A stretch of 64,000 nt of DNA from Linnemannia schmuckeri. Its lineage: Eukaryota; Mortierellomycota; Mortierellomycetes; Mortierellales; Mortierellaceae. Positions 45,818 through 57,300 of this stretch are shown one piece after another. The number at the start of each line of letters is the position of its first letter. Position 1 is the first letter of the stretch. Where the stretch lies: NCBI GenBank assembly GCA_029449235.1, contig JANATG010000002.1, positions 3,348,001 through 3,412,000 on the forward strand, given 5' to 3'. The position numbers and the translations under genes were made by a program. A model generated the notes under the pieces. The model worked only from the letters and a program-made list of their open reading frames with translations. It searched no databases and was not told the origin of the DNA.

Positions 45818-47824
45818 TTACAACGAGGCAAGGTGGTTTTCAAGTTCACCAGTGGCAGCCAGGATAAGACCCATGAAGGGAGGAGAGGGCTTAAGAGGAC
45901 GGGTCAAGTACTCGGGGTGGTACTGAACACCGACGAAGTAAGGGTGATCGGCCATCTCGACAATCTCCATACGCTGGCCAGTCTCGTCCTTGCCGACAAA
46001 CTGCAGCCCCTTGGCGTGGAATGTATCGACCATCTCGGGGTTGATCTCGTATCTGTGACGGTGACGCTCCAAAACCTCAGATGCGCCTCCGTACAGCTTG
46101 CGAATAGTGGAGCCCTCTGTGCCCTTCTGGAAGTGTGAAAATTTGGATCCTAATCTCATTGTTCCACCGAGGTGAGTCTTGCTGATCTCAGGCATGAAGA
46201 CAACAACGGGGGTGGTGGTGTTCTCGTCCAACTCGCTGGAGTGAGCCTCGGGCATATCGCAGACGTTGCGGGCGAACTCGATGACGGCAATTTGAAGACC
46301 CAAGCAGATTCCGAGGTAGGGGACCTTCTGTTCACGTGCCCATTTGGCAGCGACAATCTTGCCCTCGACACCACGGTTACCGAATCCACCGGGGACAAGG
46401 ATACCCTGAGCAGAGCAGAGATCTTGCCAGGCCTCGTGGTACTTGACGGGGTTGGTAGTGCGAGCTTCGGGCTCGAGATCCGAAGCCTCGATCCACTTCA
46501 TGATCAACTTCTTGCGGCAGTTCAAGGAAGCATGCTCGAGGGCCTTGACAACAGAGGCGTAAGAGTCCTGAAGGTTGGTGTACTTGCCGACCAAGACGAT
46601 GGTGACCTCGTCGTGGAGACGTTCCTGGGAAGCGGTCAACTTGTTCCACCTTTCCCACATATCGATACCCTTCTGCTTCAAGGGGGCGCTGATGTTGATG
46701 GTCTTCTCAATGTTCAGGCGCTTCCAGAGGTAGTCGACCATACCCTGATCCTTCAAGAGCTCGGGGACGTGGTAGACAGAGTTGCAGTCGCGAACGGCGA
46801 GGACTTGGTTGGGCTGGACGTGGCAGAACATGGAGATCTTGGCTTGGATACCCTCATCCAATCCAGTCTTTTCGCAACGACAGGCAATGAGATCAGGGGT
46901 AAGACCCAAACCACGGAGGTCACGGATAGAGGCCTGGGTAGGCTTGGTCTTTTGCTCGCCAACGGAACCGATGGTGGGGACCAAGGAGACGTGGATGAGG
47001 GCAAAGTTCTCGTGACCGACGCGGAACTGGAACTGACGCATGGCCTCGACAAAGGGAGCAGACTCGATATCACCGACGGTACCTCCGAGCTCGATAATGC
47101 AGACATCAGGCTCCTCACCAGAGTCATCGACGGGGATGGTGGCGACACGCTCGACCCAGTCCTGGATGGCATCAGTGATGTGGGGGACAACCTGGACAGT
47201 CTTGCCGAGGTAGTCGCCCTTGCGCTCGCGCTCGATGACATCTCTGTAGATCTTGCCGGTGGTGATGTTGTTGGAGCGGGTCAAGGTAACGTCGAGGTAA
47301 CGCTCGTAGTTTCCGAGATCAAGATCGACCTCACCACCATCATTCAAAACAAAAACTTCACCTATTGTGGATGAAGAGAAGAAGGAAGGGAGTATGAGTG
47401 GCAGTTGCTTTTTTTTGTTTGTTTGTTTGTTTGTGTTTACGTTGAGATGGCTCACAACGTCCATGTGGGAAAACATTTCGAGGGACGTAATTGGAGGGAA
47501 ACATTTTTTTTCTTATTTTTTATGCAGTGAGATAGTCTCCCCGCACAAGCCTTGCAGGAGGTGAGGCTTTGTGTAATGTGTGTGGAATCAAATGGTCATG
47601 GAATAGAGAGAAGGATTGCAAAGCAAAAGGACATGAAGAAAAGAGTAATTACCATGATCGAGGGGAGAGAGGGTGCCGGCATCGATGTTGAGGTAGGGGT
47701 CAATCTTGATCGAGGTGACCTTGAGACCCATTGTCTTGAGGAGAAGACCGGTGGAAGAGGCGATGATACCCTTGCCAATACCCGAAATGACACCTCCGGA
47801 GACGAGAACGTACTTCTTGACCAT
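45818..47824 (-). CDS. URA7: CTP synthase
   Basis: Exons 47824-47653 and 47361-45818, phase 1, 571 aa. ATP- and glutamine-dependent amination of UTP to CTP, last step of de novo pyrimidine nucleotide synthesis. N-terminal synthase domain: KYVLVSGGVISGIGKGI (P-loop), KIDPYLNIDAGTLSPLDHGE, then ELGGTVGDIESAPFVEA. C-terminal class I glutamine amidotransferase: GILVPGGFGNRG, nucleophile in VPYLGICLGLQIA, and the His-Glu pair in GVQYHPEY. Complete at normal length. Codon use is strongly biased, as for a highly expressed gene. A decayed, inverted fragment of a related gene lies 515 bp beyond its stop. Confidence 0.96.
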
Positions 47825-48441
47825 GACTTGGATATGTTCTTGAGTGTGTTTATGGGAAAGAAGTGAAAGGAGGAAAGTGACAAACGGATAAAGGGAATGA
47901 AAGGATGGAGTGAAATGGATATTTTATTAGCCCAGAAAAAGGGAAAGAACCAAGAAGGCGAATCAGGGAGGATTTTATACTTGCAAGAATAAAAGTGCAC
48001 AGTCACGATGCCATTGTTTTGTTTGCTGCGTTTTTTTTTTTCTTTGCTTTTTGCTCACAATTAAGCAGTCAGCCTCTGTGGTGCACGTGATTCACTTTCA
48101 ATACCAGCATTAAGGGGAACACTCTCCCTAGAAAAAGAACTCAGACGAGAAACGCGTTACTTTTCACCCCGCCTTCGTACATTCATTTTCTCCCTGTCCT
48201 GTCGGTCGTCATTGAAGTCAAGTCAAGCTAATTCAAAGTCAAGGATCAGCTCAGCTCAAGCTCAGTTTGTCGGTGGAAAGGGGAATGCTTCTGCTGACGA
48301 CACATATTTAACAAATCGACGGATACGGACAAAGACGAAGGCATCTGCATCGATTCTATTCTAACCTCCTCTTTAGTCATCGTTTTCCTTCATGGACTTC
48401 CTCTTTTTGTCTTTCCCTTTCTCGTTTGCACTCCTTTTCTT

Positions 48442-48475
<34 letters not shown>

Positions 48476-48514
48476 CAACATCCTCCCACGATATCTAACC
48501 ACGATACCAAAAAC
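47825..48514. other. Intergenic, divergent promoters
   Basis: Between the CTP synthase start (minus) and the GPI-protein start (plus). Contains TCAAG/TCAGCTCA-type short repeats (48215-48265) and a T30 run (48446-48475) just before the GPI-protein gene. Confidence 0.5.
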
Positions 48515-49760
48515 ATGAAGCGTCGATCCATATCGTCCCCTTCATCAGACTATTACATCCTGTTGACATTGATCGTGATGGCTCTCGACTCTTTGGTCTT
48601 TGCACGAGGAGCAGCAGCAGCAGGAGGCCCGTCTCACACAGTGCAGATACCTATATCGACAGTCGTCGCCCCACTGGACGCCGCCGCCATGGAAACACTC
48701 TGCGCTGACCAGATCGGGATGTGTACCGTCTCCTGTCAGAATAAAATCCAACAAAACTCTTGGTAATCTTTGCTCTTCACTCGACACCTAAAAAAACAGA
48801 TGTGTACATGCACCATATCTTTCTTTTTCTTTTGCATCGCTCTTCTGATCGCTTATCTCACATCCTCTTTTTTCCTTTCTTCTTTGTCTTCTAAATAGCG
48901 ATGCAAAGACGCTTAGCTGGACATGCGCTTGCAAGAACGGAACTCAATCGACTTTTGGAGACTGGCAACTCCCTGTGTCCTTTCAACTCTGTCGTCGACA
49001 ACTCTCGTCATGTTTGCAGCAGTGCGAAAGTTCGCAACAACAGATATTGGACCGGGAACAGAAGGCTAAGCTATCGACCTCTCTCAGGAAACGGGAAACA
49101 GATAGTGACGGAAGCAGAGATGATATTGAACAGGACCAAGACACAGAGAGTATGGATATTGAAAATGAATTTCAACTTGCTCGATATTCTGCTCGGTGCC
49201 AAGCTGCCTCCTTTTCAAGGCACGGCAACTACTACCACCAACGAAAACAACGACAGCGACAACGACATACTGTGCAGTCGAAACAACAAAGGCGAGAAAC
49301 GAGTATGAAAGCACGAAGGAAACGAGCTCTGGAACAGTCAACCAGCACCAAGATCCAGCACCAATCGTCATCATCAATAGCGAGAGAAACAACAGGAAAA
49401 CCAACGGAAACAGTAGAAGTGACAGCAACAAAAGGAAAGGACGAAGTCATAGTACAACCACCATCCGCCTACTCCCTGAACTCACTTGTGCCTCGAGATC
49501 CGATCTGTGCATCCCAATGCGAACACCGATTCTCTTGCGGAACCCGATCCGCACCAAAATACCACAACCTGAACGATTACCTCACCAGCAACAACTCCCC
49601 TAATAATGATGGTGATGGCGATGACCGTGCCAAGTCGGTCTCTCGCAGCAGGACCAGTGGACCTGACTCTGGAGCATTGTTCGGGTTGCGGTTGTCGATG
49701 CTTGTCAGTGTTGCTATTGTGATGGTGTCTGTTGTCGTTACGCACCATGTCACGCTATAG
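48515..49760 (+). CDS. GPI-anchored Cys-rich surface protein (DUF7707-like)
   Basis: Exons 48515-48762 and 48899-49760, phase 2, 369 aa. Basic N-terminus then hydrophobic signal segment (about 13-32). A Cys-rich domain follows: CADQIGMCTVSCQNK, then across the intron CDAKTLSWTCACKNG, and PVSFQLCRRQLSSCLQQCE. This spacing is the fungal extracellular domain found in DUF7707-type GPI-anchored proteins. The centre (about 150-270) is Gln/Arg/Ser/Thr-rich, and a further Cys cluster (CASQCEHRFSC) follows. The last 25 residues are hydrophobic (LSMLVSVAIVMVSVVV), fitting a GPI signal after a small-residue site near SGA. An upstream in-frame ATG exists at 48392 but would put a poly-Phe leader before the signal peptide. 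Cell-wall or membrane role is inferred. Confidence 0.75.
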
Positions 49761-50035
49761 TCACATCCATCTTTTCTCCTCGGACAATACAGCAGCATGG
49801 ATGTAGGCAAAGCTGGCTAAATAAAGGCATTATTAGAATGATGACCATGCCAGATCGTCATTGTGACTTGTGCACCCTCTTCTGGAATACAAAAAGAAGC
49901 GCCTTCCTCCTCGGAGGTCGTCTTTTCTCTCTTCCACACACACTTCTCATCTGCATCCCCCTTTTTCAACTTCCACGTTTCCGAGACACTCTTTCACCTT
50001 CACCCCTCCCACACTCAACAACTCACACGACAACA

Positions 50036-51008
50036 ATGGAACCTGGCGATAAAGTCAACGGTAAGAAACGTCGCGCATGGAAGCAGCAGGACCTTCCACA
50101 AGTCGACACACACTTTTTTTCGTCAAAGCCGTCTCCACCATCCTCATTGTCTGACGATGAACAAAACTCATTCGCCTTTTTGTATAAACTCATTCTCCAC
50201 CTTTCTCGCTTCTCCTTGACTTTTTCTCATTTTCGACAAAACTCTAAATAGGAGCCAAGCTCTTCAAGACGCGATGCGCACAATGTCACACCGTCGAAAA
50301 GGTAGATACTGCAAACACATTCATACCCTTTTCTATACATTTGATCTCTACACCTCCACTTATCCTGCCATAGATGTTTAAAATTTAACCTTCTTTGTGC
50401 CACTGTTTCAAAACACACTCCATAATAGGGTGGAGCTAACAAAGTCGGGCCCAACTTGCATGGAATCATGGGCCGTCAGTCAGGCAAGGCCGCCGGATTC
50501 TCGTACACCGACGCAAACAAGAACAAGGGCGTCCACTGGGATGAGCAGTCCCTCTTTGACTACCTTGAGAACCCCAAGGTATTGAAAAGGACAAGGCAGC
50601 AACAGTAGGCAAAAAGCAATCAAACACAAGGAAAGGAGAGACACCAACTCGATTGCAATTGGGAAAACCGAAAAAAGAGAAAGGAAGCGGCAAAAAAAAG
50701 CGTTGGCTGCAACACGTCATTTTTCTTTCTTTTTTGCTTGCGCCTTGTGGTTTGTTTGTGGGTCTGGGCTTGCCACAGACTTAGCTCCACGGACTTGGAC
50801 TTAACTTGGCTTGGTTTGATATGATAGAGGGTAGAAGCGCAGGATCTCACAGACGGACTCATCACCCCTCTTACTCACACGACTTGGAATTCTTCTCGTG
50901 AACACAAAATAGAAATACATCCCAGGCACCAAGATGGCCTTCAATGGTTTCAAGAAGGCCAAGGACCGCAACGATGTTATCGCCTATCTCAAGGATGCGT
51001 GCGCTTAA
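50036..51008 (+). CDS. CYC1: Cytochrome c
   Basis: Four exons: 50036-50060, 50252-50301, 50429-50578, 50913-51008; 106 aa, the usual length. Haem-binding motif CAQCHTVEK in exon 2, KVGPNLHGIMGRQSGKAAGF, the axial Met in IPGTKMAFNG, and C-terminal helix NDVIAYLKDACA. Electron carrier between complexes III and IV in the intermembrane space, with no presequence, as expected. Exon 1 encodes only eight residues plus one base. The third intron (334 nt) is long. It converges on the giant TAF2 gene (327 bp between stops). Confidence 0.97.
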
Positions 51009-51335
51009 AGAATTAACTCAGACCCTCGCCATTATCTTCCTCGCCTTCATTTTCCTTCTTTCTCTGCTTTGATTTTGTATCATCATTTCCATCATTAAAC
51101 CGCACTACACCTTATCTATAGACGATCAGCAATACTCCTGCTTGTCAACTGGATCATTGTTAAACACGCGTGCAGTGCAGGATAAAAAAGGCTTCGGGTT
51201 GTTTTTATTCAAAGCAAACAATGGAAAAAAATACAGTGGGAAAAGGATACAATGGCCGGTTTGTTTGAGAAGCATGAAATTAAGTGGCCTCCACTTAGGA
51301 AAAAAAAAGAAAAAGAGTCGATGCATCAAAGGGTC

Positions 51336-54300
51336 TTAGTAAGGAGAGTAGTGTTGCTTGCGACCATCATCGCTCCCGTCGTCAGAATCATAGCGTCCAC
51401 TTCGTCCACCACGATTACCAGTGTCACTTCCACTTCCAGCATCGTCGTAGTAGCGGTCTCGGTCTCTTTCACGCTCACGATCTCGGTCACGGCCACGCTC
51501 ACGCTCACGCTCACGGTCGCGGTCGCGATCTCCAAAGTCGCGCTCCCTGTCCCGGTCCTCCGACGATCGCTTCTTGTGCTTCTTGTGCTTACGGCTCTTC
51601 TTGTGCTTCTTGTGTTCGCGGTGCTCACGGTGCTCCCGATGCTCGCGAGAATCGCGATGGCTTCCATTGTTAGCGTCCGAAACCGACCCTTCTCTCCTAC
51701 GACGCTTGTGACTGCTGCTGCTCTGCTCTCCATCATCGCCCTCATCAGCCGATCCTGCGCCATAATGTTCGCGCTCTCGCTCGCGTTTCTTCTTCCGTCC
51801 AGAATCAGAGTCGTAACGTGATGCGGATCCTCCCAGATGCAAGCGGATACCGCTGCTGCCACTGCTAGACGGGTGATACTTGTGCTCACGTCGGCTTGAG
51901 GTCGAAGACGACGCATATCCCTCTGAGTGCGATCCTTCCTTCTTTCGATGCCGGCGGCTGCTGCTGCTCAGCTCCCCATCGTCGTCATCATCCTCCGAAG
52001 TAGCGCGATGGCTGCGCTCGTGCTTCTTCTTTCTTCCCGAGTCAGAGTCGTAACGCGATCCGGATACTGGCGCCATCAGTTGAGGAGGTTGCAGACGGAT
52101 AGGTTGAATGACGGACGAAGGCGACTTGGACGCGTCATCATCATCGTCGTCAGGGTCCGAGAGGTCGCTGCCGCTGGAAAGGTCGTGTCGAGAATGCTTG
52201 CTGCCTCCACTGCCGCTGCCACCCTTGTGCTGAGGTTGATGCTTGGGCGGCGCTAGAGAAGCCATAAAGGTTGCAGCAGCGCTACTGCTGGCAGGGGTTG
52301 AGTTTGCAGATGCAGAACCTCCGTGCTTGCTATGACCGCTCGACGACGAAGTGGCACCTGCGGTTGTCACCTTGCGAAGCGGGGTGGGTGCCGGAGTCGA
52401 AGAACCACGGCGATTGTTAGTGCTGTTGTGGTGGGGAGATGAGGGGGACGACGACGGAGGAATATAGGCAGGAGCCATCTTAGCTGCTGCTGCGGCTGAC
52501 TTGGATTTCGAGCTCGAGCTGGTCGATCCTGGTGTTCCCGACTTCTTGGCAGCTGACGACGTTGGCGTTGGTGAGGCGTCTGTCTTGGGCTTTGAGGAAG
52601 ACGACGAAGGTGCATGACTTGGCGACGCGCCAATACTTGAGACCGCTGGCTTGGGATTGTTCAGTCCTTCCTTCTTGAGCATGTTCTCCCACGTCTTCTT
52701 AAGTCTCGTTCCCATAGCCGCCACAAGATCCCCAGGGTGCGCGTTGAAAGTAGCACAGTTTGAAAAGACCAGCCTAACGTCCTGGATGACCTCCTCCCCA
52801 GAGTTGTACTCACCCGCAATCAGCTTCTTCTCAATCGTACCAAAGTCCATAGGGTGCTTGATGATGTCGAAATAGGTCGGGATTCCGAGGGCGATTGGGT
52901 CGACGGGGACAGCAAACGCACCAAAATCTCCGTTGCCCTTGAGACGCTGGATGATCTTGAGATGACCATTCAGCTCTTCCGTGATACCCGCCTTGGCTTT
53001 AGATGTCACAGATGCACCAGCCGCCGGGCTTCCAGTCGATGCAGCTGTCGCCGAAGTCGAGGATGGATATAGTCGATGAAGTTCCTTCTTGGCGTTTTCG
53101 ACCTCCTTGTTGATAATTGTAACAATCATCAAACCTCCTTGTGAGATAGGGTGATCCAATCCATTGAAATTGACACAATTCTGGGTAACCAATCGAATGT
53201 CGTCTGCAAAGGCATCCATGTTCGGGTACTGGCCAGCCTTTACCTTCTTGCCAATTGTTGAGTAGTCCATTGGGTTCTTAATTAGCAAGGGGTAGTTAGG
53301 CAAGTTCATCGCCTTCCAGTCGACCTATAAAATGAAAGTAAAAACTGTCAGTTTGTTGCTCAAGCTAACAAAAGTGAAGCAACAGGTATAGATGACTTAC
53401 GGGATGGTGGAAGGGTCCAGAATGCTTGTGATTCATTGCCTTCTTCAAGATCCTGTCCATGTGCTTCTGAAGGACATCTTGGGGCGGCTCAACGACCTTC
53501 TCTGCCGCCTTGGCGGGCTTTGGTTTAGGCGTGGCTGAGGGTCGTCGGGCTGCTGTTGCGATAGATTGGGTGCTTTCCTTGATATGCGTCTTGGCCTCGT
53601 CCTCTGTCTTCCCGACCTTGCTCCTGGGTTTTGAGCTGGTGGAGCTACTGGAGGTAGCAGCTGTTACTGGAGTCGCCTTGCTGGTTGGGGCTGTGTTAAC
53701 ATGGCTGACGTCGTTTTCGGTAGTCGTCTGGTTTCCAAAGGTGTTCTCCCAGTCTCTGTTGATTACTCCCTCGAGCAGATCTGCCTGATCAACCACAAAG
53801 CATCCTCGAGGGTTGAACTTGCGACAGTTGGATATAACAAGATCGAGGTCGTCCTTGATCTCCCGGATACTCCTGTACCGCTTCTCATCAATCTTGCGCT
53901 CGATCGTACCGAGATCCATGGGCGACGTGATGATCTTAGGATAAAGCGGGATTCCTTGCAAAATAGGATCGACGGGATCTTTAAACTCTGAAGCACAGGG
54001 AGCGTTCTTGACTCTGACGAGGAGCCGTTTCGCCTTTGCCATGTCGGCTGCTTTGTTCGTCGAACTGCTAGTGCTACTGCTACTCTGGCTCTTGGAAAAG
54101 GACGAGGATACAGCACCTGCGGGGCCAGCATTCGTCGGAACAGGTTTGTCCTTCTGGTGAGACGAAGACGTTGGGGTAACGGAAGATGACAATGAAGGAC
54201 CCAGCGGCACGGAAGGAGGAGTATAAACGGGAACTGGGGGCTTGGGTGTAGATGGCTTACTCGCCTTTGGTAAAGGAGTTGCGGGAGCAGATGATGCAGA

Positions 54301-57300
54301 TCGTGCGTTGGTATCGCTTGGTGAAGGTAACGGCTTGGAGGTTGTCGCACGAGGCTGAGGTGGAGGGCAGTTCAACGACATGGATGTTGTCATTGGCGTG
54401 GAAGAGCTGGTTGATGATGACGACCCCTTGGGGGTCTCCACGATGGTGATGTTGAGCTCGGGAACCTTGACTCCAGCATCCTCCATGACCTCCGTCCACT
54501 CGCTATCAAAAAGTTCCTCCATCTCCTGACCTTGCGTGTACACGAAGCTTCCGACCTGATTGAACAAGAAGCAGTTTGACATCATCAAACGAAAATCCGC
54601 CTCAAAAGCCTGCAACGAGTGATATTGACCACCGTCAAGTTTGGCCTTCATGGTCTTCAAATCCATAGGGTGTTTGATCACCTCAGGATAATGAGGGATG
54701 TTCTCCGCGATTGGATCCACAGGCGCACGAAAATGGAGAGAACAATGCCTGCTACCCAGCTTGCGCAGTACCTTCATGCATTGTCGGACATGATCCTTTG
54801 GCATGGTTTGGACGACAGGCTGAGTAGGCCCAGGTGTCTTGTCAACGGTAGGGATGGCCGCAACCTCCTTGGGCTGAGGCGCCGGGGGCTTTGGCTTAGA
54901 CTCAGCCTTCTTAGCTGGTGGTTTAGTTGCTGCCGGTTTCGGTTCGACGGGCTGTTTGGGAATAGTCGGTGATGTGACCGGCTCCTCTTTGATGCGAGAT
55001 GCCGGTGAAGGAGACACAGTGACATCTACCTTAGGCGCCGGAACAACTGGGACAGGCTTAGTAACCTGTGGCACAGGGGCTAAATTAGTAAAGTAACAGA
55101 AGAATTACTTTGATTAAAATTCAAGTCAAACACACACGACGCGCTGGTCCTCGCCATGATAGCATCGCGCATATCGAGACATACGAGGAATATACGCTGG
55201 AGCAGCTATAGGCTTTGGCTTCGGCGCCTTGGGTGTCTTGGCTGTCTCTGGCTTAGACTTGGGAGCCTTGAGCGCAGGTGCAGGTGCTGGCGTTGGCGTG
55301 GGAATGACTACCGGCACCACTGGGGTTGACACAGGAGCTTGCACTTGCTCTCGCGATTGTTGCATCATGGGAGACGAAGCCACTGCAGCGAGTAGCTCGG
55401 GGGCCATAGCTGGAATAGGGACTGACTCGGTTGTGCCATTTACCCTAGGAAGAGCGCTGGAATCCGATGGCATGACGTGGATCGGCATTGCTGAAGGCTT
55501 GGCGGGGTTACTTGCGGCGTATGTGGGCGCTGGGGCTGGTGCTTGCTCAAGGACTGGGCTAGGATCTCTCATCGCAATGTCGTCGTTAGCCGACAAACGG
55601 AACTTGAGCTTAGGGAGAATCGATTCTCCTGGTGGATACAGGACGTCGCAGAATAGAAGCAAATACTTCAAAATGCGATGCTCCAGGTATGGGTAGCTCG
55701 TCAGAATCCTCCAGATTTCCCTCCGAAGGACAGGCTGGACGCCGTACTGCCTCCTAACAATATCTAATGCTGGAAGAGCTGGTTTGTCACTCGATTGCCC
55801 TGACTTTTGTCCTGAGCTCCCGTCCTCCTCAAAAAGACTATCGTGAAGCTCCCGGTGACCCTCGAGGCCATCACGCGCCATGAATATCCCTAAAATCTCG
55901 GCGAGGCCCTGGGCAACGTGGAATCGGATAAACGGCGATGGATCCTGCTCGATGACGTTGCAGATGTACTCGGAGGCTTTGTAGTTGTCGAGAGCACCGA
56001 GTAAGAGGAGAGAATCGAAAGAAGCTAGTCGGACATCCGTAAAGTTGCCGAATCTGGTGTGCATCATGTACATCTTCAGATCTCGAGGGATGACTCCTGC
56101 AAGCATGAGTCTGGCAGTGGCCTGGAGGCAGCTGACAGTGACCGTGTTGTGATACGTCGGAATCAGGTAGTCCAGAGTACGGTATCGGTCAATCTCGCGC
56201 ACTGCCTGCTCCAAAACCTCCTTGCCCTGTGGATCATCCGCATGCTCAAAGACTTCATCTTCATCGTCGTCCACTCCACTGCGACCACGCGTAAAGTCGG
56301 GAATCAACGAGTGCCCCAAAGCCGACACCAGCGTACTGACGTAATAGTTATCCGAGAAGACATTGCCAGTGTTGTCGTTGAAGCGGAGGAGATCGAGCAA
56401 GAATTGTCGCACTTTGAGAGGGCAGTATCCTCTCTCGTCCCTAATGTTCGAAAGAGCGATGGGGATAGCCTAACGAGTAAAAACAACATGGAATCCTTAG
56501 TAATAGTGATGGGCATAACGCAATAGAAAAACAACGATCGTCGATCACAATAAAAGCAAATGCTTACCTTTTGCAAGTAATACTCGGCGAGACTGCTAAA
56601 GTCATTGGGCTTGGGCATGCAGGGGATGGAGGCGTCGGACAAACGGAACGTGGTGGCGTGTGTTGGTGGATAGCAATACTTGTGCTGGAATGTTTTGGTC
56701 AGATGCAACAGACCAACCCACTCCGTCTGCGGGATCGCACACCGGGCAATCGCATAGGCCGCCTCCATGCGTACGCGGAAGAAGCATCGTGTATCCAGCA
56801 AGGTCTTCAGAAGCGACGTCGACGCCGCAGGGGATGGCAATGAGCCCAAAGCCAGAATGGCCTCGTATTGGGCGACCACATCTCGATCCTTCTGAAGCTG
56901 AGCGGCCCACATGAAATCGGGTTGCTCGAAGCGAAGCTGGCACAGCCATTCAAACTCGGCATCCAGTCGGATCCACTCAAACGTAGCACTGACAGCTCCT
57001 GTCTCGTCGCCTTGGCCCCACTCGACAACCTGCCACTCGTCCTTTTCCTTTTCGTCCTCCCAGAGTCCAGCCCCGAATCCAAGCGACTCAAGACCATCCT
57101 CAATATCGCCTCCTTCCTCGGCCTCACGGGCTGCTTGGGCTGCCGCCGCCTGCTTCATTTGGAATCGCTTGGTGTTTCGTCGAATACGCTTGTATTTTGT
57201 GTTGAACTGCACCTCAAAGCGCTTTCCTGCATCCTGAATGTCTAACACGTGCTCGTAGGGGGTACCGTCGGCCTCGTGAATCCGGGCCGTCATTGTTCCC

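Noticed and set aside
46172..47374. 400-codon plus-strand frame antisense to CTP synthase
   Set aside because: Same cause: strong codon bias in CTP synthase opens the reverse frame. No recognisable motif.
55080..55133. Two separate genes, TAF2 and a downstream bromodomain protein
   Set aside because: Only 54 bp separate the frames, with an intron-like branch and acceptor; the downstream frame has no ATG before residue about 90 and no room for a promoter.
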